The position numbers and the translations under genes were made by a program. From assembly GCA_900541915.1 (NCBI GenBank), contig UQLS01000005.1:1-64000 (forward strand): a stretch of 64,000 nucleotides of DNA, given 5' to 3'. The notes under the pieces were generated by a model that did not search any database, was not told the DNA's origin, and saw nothing but the letters and a program-made list of their open reading frames with translations. This DNA comes from an uncultured Phascolarctobacterium sp. Its GTDB lineage: Bacteria; Bacillota; Negativicutes; Acidaminococcales; Acidaminococcaceae. Each line of letters begins with the position of its first letter. The first letter of the stretch is position 1. Positions 57,644-64,000 of this stretch are shown piece by piece.

Positions 57644-58885
57644 ATGGCGATAAACAGTGAAAGACTGCAGAATACTTTGCATAAGCTGGCAGAATTTGGT
57701 GCATTGCCTGAAGGTGGGACCAGCAGGCTGACCTACAGTAAAGAGTTTATGCAGGCGCAGGCATATCTGCAACAGGAAATGCAGGCTATAGGTATGACGA
57801 CAGAGGTTGATGCGGCAGGTAATCTTATCGGTACGCTGCAGGGTACGCAGACGCAGCTGCCGCCTGTAATGAGCGGTTCTCATCTTGATACGGTACCGCA
57901 TGGCGGGAATTTTGACGGCGTGCTTGGAATTGTGACTGCCTTAGAAGTTGCACGCAGCTGGCATGAGGAAGGCTATGTGCCTAAGCGCAGTTTGCAGGTG
58001 ATTGCTACGGCAGAGGAAGAAGGAACAGCATTTGGTATGGCCTGCTTTGGTGTAAGAGTGCGCAGCGGAGAGTTTAAAGGTCAGAGTGCTGCAGAGATAA
58101 AATGTACGGGCAGAGCGGGAACACTGGCAGACTGTCTGAAAGAAGCAGGCTTGCCGCAAGATGCACTGACCAGTGCTGCCCTTGGGTTAGATAATTTGGC
58201 TGCTTTTGTGGAGCTGCATATAGAACAAGGTGCGGAACTGGACGAACAGCAGCTGGAAGCAGGCATTGTAACACATATCGTTGGTTATGACCGGCTGCAT
58301 ATAACTTTTATCGGTGAAGCTAATCATGCGGGTACTACTGCTATGCATCGCCGCAAGGATGCTGCTGCTGCCGGAGCAGAGGTAGTTCTTGCCGTGCGTG
58401 ATTTAGCGCGCCAGGATAAACGCTTTGTGGCTACGGTAGGAAAGTTTATCGTGGAGCCTAATGTGCCTAATATCGTACCTGGCAGAGTTAGCCTTTGCAT
58501 TGAAACACGTTCTTATGATGATGCTGTCTTGCGTGAAGTAAGAGAGCAGGTTTTAAATATTATTGAAGCTGCAGCCGCTGCTAATGGTGTGACATGGCAG
58601 ACTGACGGCGATTTTCATGTGCCTGCTGTGCCGCTTTCTGAGCGCTTAGTTACGGCAGTATGTGCAGAAGCTGATAAATTGCAGCTGAAGTATCGCACTT
58701 TGCCAAGCTGGGCAGGGCATGATGCGCAGATTTTTGCAGGTGCGGGTGTTCCTACCGTTATGCTTTTTGTACCAAGTGTACGCGGCATCAGCCATGCTCC
58801 GGAAGAATACAGTACGCAGGAAAATATTTTCCAAGGGTGCTGCTTACTGGATGCGGTTTTGAAAAAACTGGTAAGTGAAGTATAA
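57644..58885 (+). CDS. Zn-dependent amidohydrolase (allantoate / N-carbamoyl-amino-acid type)
   Basis: This 413-residue M20-related enzyme has GSHLDTVPHGGNFDGVLG, TAEEEGTAFGMACFG, ELHIEQGAELDEQQL, GEANHAGTTAMHRRKDA and the C-terminal SWAGHDAQIFA. It cleaves carbamoyl or ureido groups, as in hydantoin or purine ring breakdown. The exact substrate is open; no hydantoinase or allantoinase is near. Confidence 0.87.
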   Translation: MAINSERLQNTLHKLAEFGALPEGGTSRLTYSKEFMQAQAYLQQEMQAIGMTTEVDAAGNLIGTLQGTQTQLPPVMSGSHLDTVPHGGNFDGVLGIVTALEVARSWHEEGYVPKRSLQVIATAEEEGTAFGMACFGVRVRSGEFKGQSAAEIKCTGRAGTLADCLKEAGLPQDALTSAALGLDNLAAFVELHIEQGAELDEQQLEAGIVTHIVGYDRLHITFIGEANHAGTTAMHRRKDAAAAGAEVVLAVRDLARQDKRFVATVGKFIVEPNVPNIVPGRVSLCIETRSYDDAVLREVREQVLNIIEAAAAANGVTWQTDGDFHVPAVPLSERLVTAVCAEADKLQLKYRTLPSWAGHDAQIFAGAGVPTVMLFVPSVRGISHAPEEYSTQENIFQGCCLLDAVLKKLVSEV

Positions 58886-58890
58886 AAATA

Positions 58891-58919
58891 AAAACCACCT
58901 TCTTTTGAAGGTGGTTTTG
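58891..58919. terminator. Bidirectional terminator between amidohydrolase and nicotinamidase genes
   Basis: AAAACCACCTTC/GAAGGTGGTTTT forms a 12-bp stem around TTTT, with A-rich and T-rich flanks. Confidence 0.85.
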
Positions 58920-58928
58920 CTGTTTAAA

Positions 58929-59567
58929 TCAGAGATTGGCAAGGTCAGCAGCACAGTCGACAAAGCGAATGCCTGCAGCTTTCATTTCCTGCATGGCGCT
59001 GGCGATGGTATCGGGAGCTATGCCGCGGCAGGCAGCTTTATTAAGAATGACGTCGAAACCGGCACGTCGCAGCTGCAAAGCAGTATTTTTGACGCAGTAA
59101 TCGGTTGCCAGACCGCCGCAGATGACCGTAGTGATATTATGGCAGCGCAGGTATTCGATAACACCGGTGGAAAGTTTATTACCAAGGTCGTGGTAGCAGG
59201 CACCATAAGGATGTTTATCGGGTTCGATGCCTTTGAAAACCTGAAAATCATAGGCATGGGGGTCGAGTCCGGTAATAAATTCAAAGCCCTTAGTACCGAC
59301 GATAGCATGAGCAGGCCAGCGCAGGTCAAGGTCAGGATAGCCCTCAATGGGCGTCAGTGGCGGGCATTCAGGAGTACTGAGCCACAATGCACTGGCAGAG
59401 TGAGCATCACGGGATGCTACACGCAGGCTGGCAAAAGCAGCCTGAGCATTAAGTTCAGCGGCAATGGTGTCACCTTCTGCTACAGGCAATTCATCGGGGC
59501 AGACAGGTGTAAAAGTATTTTGCGCATCAATATCAAAAGCGGCAATAAATTTCTTTTCCGGCAGCAT
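58929..59567 (-). CDS. pncA: Nicotinamidase (PncA-like isochorismatase-fold hydrolase)
   Basis: This 212-residue cysteine hydrolase turns nicotinamide into nicotinate for NAD salvage. The catalytic Asp is in AFDIDAQNTFTP, the Lys in VGTKGFEF, and the Cys in GLATDYCVKNTAL; a metal-binding DAHS segment follows ASRDAHSAS. ATG 59567 is preferred to GTG 59576 because AAGGAG precedes it properly. It is divergent from znuA. Confidence 0.85.
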   Translation of the reverse strand: MLPEKKFIAAFDIDAQNTFTPVCPDELPVAEGDTIAAELNAQAAFASLRVASRDAHSASALWLSTPECPPLTPIEGYPDLDLRWPAHAIVGTKGFEFITGLDPHAYDFQVFKGIEPDKHPYGACYHDLGNKLSTGVIEYLRCHNITTVICGGLATDYCVKNTALQLRRAGFDVILNKAACRGIAPDTIASAMQEMKAAGIRFVDCAADLANL

Positions 59568-59618
59568 GAAAATCACTCCTTATTTGTGCTGGTAAATATG
59601 AAAAGGAAGAAATGTTTT

Positions 59619-59683
59619 CTTTATTATCGTATATTGTAGTATAATAAAGAAAATTTGACAAACTATTATCGCAGAAAAATAAA
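59619..59683 (+). promoter_or_regulatory. znuA promoter region with inverted and direct repeats
   Basis: TTGACA lies at 59655-59660, followed by a weak -10 near 59678. A 9-bp inverted repeat CTTTATTAT...ATAATAAAG (59619-59627 and 59641-59649) and two TATTATCG copies flank it, possible sites for a metal-sensing repressor (Zur or MntR type). Confidence 0.4.
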
Positions 59684-59702
59684 CCTTATAAGGAGGTAAT
59701 GC

Positions 59703-60578
59703 ATGAAGAAATTTGTTTTGCTGATTATGCTGCTGGCGTTGTTAATCAGTGGTTGTGCTGATAAGGGAACGGAGCAAGATAAGCTGCAGGTAACGGCAAG
59801 TTTTTATCCTATGGCAGAATTTGCCCGAGCTATTGGCGGCGATAGAGCACAAATAACTACACTGGTGCCGGATGGCGCTGAGCCTCATGACTGGGAGCCT
59901 TCACCGCGTGATTTGACGAAGATTGGCCGGTCGCAGCTTTTTGTATATAATGGCTTGGTAGAGCCGTGGGCAGAACAGGCATTGCAGGCAGTAGCAGAGA
60001 GAAAGGTACTGTCAGTACAGGCTGGCAGCGGTTTATATGATAATGGTAGTAAGCAGGACCCGCATGTTTGGATCAGTCCTAAAAAAGCTATGACAGAGGT
60101 ACAGCGTATTACAGAAGCCTTCTGTGAGGCTGATGCTGCCAATGCTGCTTATTATCAGGAAAACAGCAGAAAATATCTTGAACAGCTGCAGAAGCTGGAT
60201 AAGCAGATGCAGGAAATAGAAGCTTCGGCGCAGAAAAAAGTATTCATAACTTCTCACGCAGCCTTTGGACATCTTGCTGCTGATTATGGACTGCAGCAAC
60301 TGGCAGTAAGCGGGCTGTCGCCGCAGGCGGAGCCAACCCCTGCAGACTTGCAGCGTCTTGCCGGTATAGTTAAAAAAGAGCAGGTAGGGTACATCTTTTT
60401 TGAAACTTTATCTGACCCACGTATTGCGCAGGTACTGGCTAAAGAAACCGGGGTTAAGACAGCGGTACTTGATCCTTTGGAAGGCTTAAGTGAAGAAGGG
60501 CGCAAGGAGAATTTGAATTATATTAAGATTATGCAGCGCAATATTGACAATTTGAAGCTGGCGCTGCTGGTGCAGTAA
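59703..60578 (+). CDS. znuA: Metal ABC transporter substrate-binding lipoprotein (ZnuA-like)
   Basis: This 291-residue cluster-A-I binding protein has a lipobox ending LLISGC near residue 18. Metal ligands sit in GAEPHDWEPSPRDL, DPHVWISPKKA, SHAAFGHLA and the acidic LSDPR. The His-rich loop typical of many zinc-specific members is absent, so zinc or manganese remains open. AAGGAGG precedes ATG 59703. It heads znuA-znuC-znuB. Confidence 0.87.
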   Translation: MKKFVLLIMLLALLISGCADKGTEQDKLQVTASFYPMAEFARAIGGDRAQITTLVPDGAEPHDWEPSPRDLTKIGRSQLFVYNGLVEPWAEQALQAVAERKVLSVQAGSGLYDNGSKQDPHVWISPKKAMTEVQRITEAFCEADAANAAYYQENSRKYLEQLQKLDKQMQEIEASAQKKVFITSHAAFGHLAADYGLQQLAVSGLSPQAEPTPADLQRLAGIVKKEQVGYIFFETLSDPRIAQVLAKETGVKTAVLDPLEGLSEEGRKENLNYIKIMQRNIDNLKLALLVQ

Positions 60579-60587
60579 GGATATAAA

Positions 60588-61307
60588 ATGGAGAAAATCA
60601 TCAGAATTGAAAACCTGGGCTTTGACTATGGCGAGGGCTGGGTGTTTCATAAATTAAATCTGGAAATAGAGCAGGGAGATTTTGTAGCTGTTATCGGTGC
60701 TAATGGTGCCGGTAAAAGTACGCTGCTGAAAATGCTGGCGCATGTAACCCAGCCAACGCAGGGTGATATCTATTACTATGGTGTGCCGGTAGAGAAATTT
60801 GCTAATTGGGAAAAAATCGGCTATGTACCGCAGAATCCGGCTAAACAGCAGCGAGATTTTCCGATAAGTGTACGCGAAGTAATAGAGCTTGGCCTGCTGA
60901 ATAAAGCTTCTCTGCTGCATCGGCCTAATCAGGCAGACAGGCAGCGGTTGGAAGAGCTGCTGAAATATTTTGATTTGCAGGATTTGCAGCATCGCAAGAT
61001 AGGAGAACTGAGCGGCGGTCAGCAGCAGCGAGTATTTTTGGCGCGGGCCATGGTTAAGCAGCCGGAAATCCTGTTGCTGGATGAACCTGCTACCGGTGTC
61101 GATACGGCAGCCAAGGTATCGCTGTATGCGATGCTGAAGCGTATCAATCGTGAGCAGGGAGTAACCATCGTCATGGTATCACATGACCTTGACCTGGCAG
61201 CAGATGCTGCGCGTAATGCTCTGTGTCTTGATCATGGTATCTGCTTCTGGGGAGAAGTCCATGCTGCCTTGAAGCATCATCACAGACACGGATATTTTTA
61301 TAGGTAA
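60588..61307 (+). CDS. znuC: Metal ABC transporter ATP-binding protein (ZnuC-like)
   Basis: This 239-residue ATPase has Walker A IGANGAGKSTLLK, VPQNPAKQQRDFP (Q-loop region), signature LSGGQQQRVFLARA, Walker B LLLDEPATGVD and switch VSHDLD. It lies 9 bp after znuA. Confidence 0.92.
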   Translation: MEKIIRIENLGFDYGEGWVFHKLNLEIEQGDFVAVIGANGAGKSTLLKMLAHVTQPTQGDIYYYGVPVEKFANWEKIGYVPQNPAKQQRDFPISVREVIELGLLNKASLLHRPNQADRQRLEELLKYFDLQDLQHRKIGELSGGQQQRVFLARAMVKQPEILLLDEPATGVDTAAKVSLYAMLKRINREQGVTIVMVSHDLDLAADAARNALCLDHGICFWGEVHAALKHHHRHGYFYR

Positions 61308-61320
61308 GACGGAGAATTTT

Positions 61321-62187
61321 ATGTTAGAAATATTTGAAATGGAATTTATGCAGCGGGCGTGGATAGCAGGCATAATTATGGCTGTTATCTGTCCTCTGAT
61401 AGGCAGTTTTCTGGTGCTGCGCAGGCAGTCGCTGATTGGCGACGGTTTGGGGCACATTGCTTTTGCCGGTGTTGCGGCAGGTGCACTTGGTGGTTATAGT
61501 CCGGTAATCAGCGCGGCTGCAGCTACTATTTTAGGTGCGCTGGCTATTGAGCGTGTTCGCAGCAGACTGGCTGCTTCTGCTGAAATGATTTTGGCTATTT
61601 TCTTTTATTGCGGCATGGGGCTGGCCGTAGTGCTAACTAGCATCAATAAGGAAGGCGGCTTTAATTTAGGCAGCATACTGTTTGGCAGTCTGATGACTGT
61701 CAGCAGCAGAGATTTACTGATAGTTTCTGTATTGGGGTTATGTACAATACTTTTTGTAGTAATCTATTACCGTCCGCTGCAGTATCTTACTTTTGACGAG
61801 GTTTCTGCTCGGGTAGCAGGTTTGCCGGTAGATAAGCTGAATATGCTGCTGGCTGTGCTGACTGCCCTTACTGTAGCTCTTTCAATGCGTATTGTTGGCT
61901 TGCTTTTGGTATCTGCAATGATGGTAATACCGGTAGCTTGTGCCTTACAGACGGCAAGAAGCTTTGCGTCTACTATTCTGCAGAGTATTTTCCATGGACT
62001 TATTTCTGTAACGCTTGGTTTGGTTATTTCTTATTATGCTAATCTTGCACCTGGCGGCACCATTGTGCTGACAGAAACAGTTTTGTTTATAGGCAGTATT
62101 TTTTTTGGCAGGAAAAAAACCGGACAGCAAAAGCCGCAGCAGCATCATTGCCATATATGCGAAGAGGAGAAGAACAATGAGGGCTGA
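61321..62187 (+). CDS. znuB: Metal ABC transporter permease (ZnuB-like)
   Basis: This 288-residue permease has about eight helices with RRQSLIGDGLGHIAFAGVAAG and AMMVIPVACALQTARSF. The C-terminal tail is His/Cys-rich (QQHHCHICEEE), which could bind metal. It overlaps the next PHP gene by 11 bp. Confidence 0.9.
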   Translation: MLEIFEMEFMQRAWIAGIIMAVICPLIGSFLVLRRQSLIGDGLGHIAFAGVAAGALGGYSPVISAAAATILGALAIERVRSRLAASAEMILAIFFYCGMGLAVVLTSINKEGGFNLGSILFGSLMTVSSRDLLIVSVLGLCTILFVVIYYRPLQYLTFDEVSARVAGLPVDKLNMLLAVLTALTVALSMRIVGLLLVSAMMVIPVACALQTARSFASTILQSIFHGLISVTLGLVISYYANLAPGGTIVLTETVLFIGSIFFGRKKTGQQKPQQHHCHICEEEKNNEG

Positions 62188-62992
62188 TTTGCATATCCAT
62201 ACAACCGCTTCTGACGGTACCTGGACTCCGGCTGAACTTATAGAACAGGCTGTAGCGGCAGGCTTAAAAGCACTGTCGGTAACTGACCATGACAGTGTGG
62301 CCAATGTAGCAGAAGCTGAAAAGCTGGCGCGGGCAGCGGGGATGAAGTTTATTCCTTCTGCCGAAATATGTGCTACAAAAGCCGGAACGATGTTTCATAT
62401 TCTGAGTTATGGTGTGGATATTGGCAACAGGGAGCTTTTGTCTTTACTGCAGCATAATGAAAAGCTGCTCAATGATAAAGATGTGGACAGCATAGCTGTA
62501 CTTGAGCGGGAAGACTGGCCGGTAAGCGTGCAGGAGTTTGCTCATTATGATTATGACCGCCGACGCGGCGGCTGGCGTGCTTTAGCTTATTTGCAGGATA
62601 AAGGCTTATGCCGGGATGTAAATGATTTTTTTGGCCGCATCTTTACTAAAGAGCATAATCTGGGGTTTCCGGAATTTCCGGCAGTACAGGAAGTGATTGC
62701 TACTATTCATGCGGCCGGCGGTGCAGCAGTTTGTGCTCATGCAGCCAGCGGCTTTCATGGACCCGGGCTGGAAAATGTACTGGAGCTTTTAGAAGACGAG
62801 AGCTTTGACGGCTTTGAGTGTTATCACTCCGGCCACAGTGAAGAAAATACGCAGAAACTGCTGGAATATTGTCGTAGCCGCAAGCTGTTAATCAGCGGCG
62901 GCAGCGATTGTCATGGTACATTTGTGCCGGGACGTGATCTTGGTAAGCCTGTTATTACCATTGACGATTTATATCTGCCTGGACTTTTATAG
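62177..62992 (+). CDS. PHP-domain phosphoesterase (YciV/RNase AM-like)
   Basis: This 271-residue protein has the PHP motifs RADLHIHTTASDGTWTP, LSVTDHDSV, CAHAASGFHG and SGGSDCHGTF. Members include 3',5'-nucleoside bisphosphate phosphatase and 5'-exonuclease-type enzymes. ATG 62177 is within the end of znuB, suggesting coupling, though a metal-uptake role is not implied. Confidence 0.82.
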   Translation: MRADLHIHTTASDGTWTPAELIEQAVAAGLKALSVTDHDSVANVAEAEKLARAAGMKFIPSAEICATKAGTMFHILSYGVDIGNRELLSLLQHNEKLLNDKDVDSIAVLEREDWPVSVQEFAHYDYDRRRGGWRALAYLQDKGLCRDVNDFFGRIFTKEHNLGFPEFPAVQEVIATIHAAGGAAVCAHAASGFHGPGLENVLELLEDESFDGFECYHSGHSEENTQKLLEYCRSRKLLISGGSDCHGTFVPGRDLGKPVITIDDLYLPGLL

Positions 62993-63031
62993 GGCAGTGA
63001 AAGATAAGCCTTGAGAATTGGGGGAGATTTT

Positions 63032-64000
63032 ATGGAAAAGGCTAAAGTTTATTTTACAGATTTTCGTACACCTTATGGCAGCCTGAGCATGCCGCAAAAG
63101 CTGCAGAAGCTTATTAAGGCTGCCGGTATTGGCAATATTAATTTTGAAAAGCAGTTTGCGGCTATTAAGATTCATTTCGGTGAACCGGGCAACGTATCTT
63201 ACCTGCGTCCTAATTATGCCAAAGCCGTAGTTGATGTAGTCAAAGAACTGGGGGGCTATCCCTTCCTGACTGACTGCAATACTTTGTATGTTGGCCGCAG
63301 AAAGCATGCCTTGGAGCATATTACTTCTGCTTATGAAAACGGTTTCAGTCCTTTTTCTACCGGCTGCCATGTTATTATTGCGGATGGCTTGAAAGGAACT
63401 GATGAAGCTTATGTACCTGTACCGGGCGGCGAACTGGTAAAAGAAGCCAAGATAGGTCGTGCCTTGATGGATGCTGATATCGTTATCAGCCTGAGCCATT
63501 TTAAAGGACATGAAATGACTGGTTTTGGCGGTGCACTGAAAAATATCGGTATGGGCGGCGGCTCTCGTGCCGGCAAGATGGAAATGCACAACGACGGCAA
63601 GCCGAAAGTAGCGCAGAAAAAATGTATCGGCTGTGGTCGCTGCGTAAAAATCTGTGCTCACAATGCTCCGGTTATTACTGATGGCAAAGCTTCTATTGAT
63701 ATTAATAAATGTGTTGGCTGCGGCCGCTGCCTTGGTATCTGCCCGATGGATGCTATTCATTCCATGAATGATGCAAGCATGGAAAACCTTAATAAACGCA
63801 TGGCTGAGTACGCTTTTGCAATACTTAACGGCAGACCGCATTTCCATATCAGCCTGATTGTGGATGTTTCTCCTTACTGTGACTGCCATGCAGAAAATGA
63901 TGCACCTGTAGTACCGAATATCGGTATGCTGGCTTCTTTTGACCCTGTTGCGCTTGACCAAGCTTGCGCAGATTTGGTAAATGCTGCTCCGGTAATGGAA
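63032..64000 (+). CDS. DUF362 protein with two 4Fe-4S clusters (partial, runs off the window)
   Basis: The ATG follows GGGGGAG and the frame is open to the window end (323 residues seen). The N-terminal DUF362 domain has KIHFGEPGNVSYLRP and ISLSHFKGHEMTGFGGALKN. It is followed by a ferredoxin pair, CIGCGRCVKIC and CVGCGRCLGIC (about residues 198-235). Such proteins are iron-sulfur proteins of unknown function in anaerobes. The C terminus is missing only because the window ends. Confidence 0.85.
   Translation, partial: MEKAKVYFTDFRTPYGSLSMPQKLQKLIKAAGIGNINFEKQFAAIKIHFGEPGNVSYLRPNYAKAVVDVVKELGGYPFLTDCNTLYVGRRKHALEHITSAYENGFSPFSTGCHVIIADGLKGTDEAYVPVPGGELVKEAKIGRALMDADIVISLSHFKGHEMTGFGGALKNIGMGGGSRAGKMEMHNDGKPKVAQKKCIGCGRCVKICAHNAPVITDGKASIDINKCVGCGRCLGICPMDAIHSMNDASMENLNKRMAEYAFAILNGRPHFHISLIVDVSPYCDCHAENDAPVVPNIGMLASFDPVALDQACADLVNAAPVME

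Noticed and set aside
1..64000. CRISPR array, prophage, insertion sequence or integrated element
   Set aside because: No regularly spaced repeats, transposase, integrase or phage genes were seen, and gene style is uniform.

Overview
The window looks like a chromosome segment of an anaerobic, two-membrane Firmicute of the class Negativicutes. Gene content and protein style are most like Acidaminococcaceae such as Phascolarctobacterium; this is inference from familiarity, with no search run. Support comes from the Bacillus-like blocks yabE-rnmV-ksgA and yybS-gdpP-rplI-dnaB, a HemD fused to the uroporphyrinogen methyltransferase, a BioW-BioF fusion, the HisK-type PHP phosphatase, and strong AAGGAGG ribosome sites with TTGACA/TATAAT-like promoters. 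No prophage, insertion sequence, CRISPR array or rRNA operon was seen. Nearly everything is housekeeping or small-molecule metabolism. || Layout. 1-6.9 kb: a lipoprotein, a PHP phosphatase, an FAH-family enzyme, a MATE exporter and a copper module (CopA, CopZ, divergent HxlR regulator). 6.9-12.2 kb: biotin block in two minus-strand units (bioY-bioD-bioA and an S-component-like membrane gene followed by a fused bioW-bioF). Each unit has the same promoter and two BirA-type operators. 12.2-14.8 kb: glycerate kinase and a GntP permease. 14.9-18.2 kb: a small hydrophobic ORF, a structured leader with a terminator, then panG-panB-panC-panD. 18.4-20.8 kb: yabE-rnmV-rsmA. 21-29.6 kb: mnmA, an HD protein, cysK with an Rrf2 regulator, an AEC transporter, a YneA-like LysM protein with a LexA-type box, gluQ and several unknowns. 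29.7-39.5 kb: yybS-gdpP-rplI-dnaB, purB, purA, a CofE-like ligase and tRNA-Lys(UUU). 39.5-46.9 kb: a K+ channel, a DnaA-box cluster, and a minus-strand tetrapyrrole operon (sirC-like gene, hemA, hemC, cobA-hemD, hemB, hemL). 47-53.2 kb: DUF1847 protein, a RocB-like M20 peptidase, then dhaL-dhaK-lsrF-VOC-sorC. 53.4-56.7 kb: a TrpXYZ-type ABC transporter split by a small convergent EamA gene. 56.8-64 kb: HAD phosphatase, carbamoylase-type amidohydrolase, nicotinamidase, znuA-znuC-znuB, a PHP protein and a DUF362 ferredoxin-like protein cut by the window end. || How the genes work together. The cell appears to make biotin from pimelate (BioW route), pantothenate from ketoisovalerate and aspartate, and tetrapyrroles from glutamyl-tRNA to uroporphyrinogen III, precorrin-2 and probably sirohydrochlorin. 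No hemE or later haem gene is present here, which fits a supply line for cobalamin or sirohaem. || The most interesting points are the mirrored BirA-operator architecture, an in-frame TGA at codon 3 of the membrane gene before bioWF, a cluster resembling Lsr (AI-2) catabolism in which DhaK/DhaL and a VOC protein sit where LsrK and LsrG would be expected, and a DnaA-box cluster between origin-associated genes.
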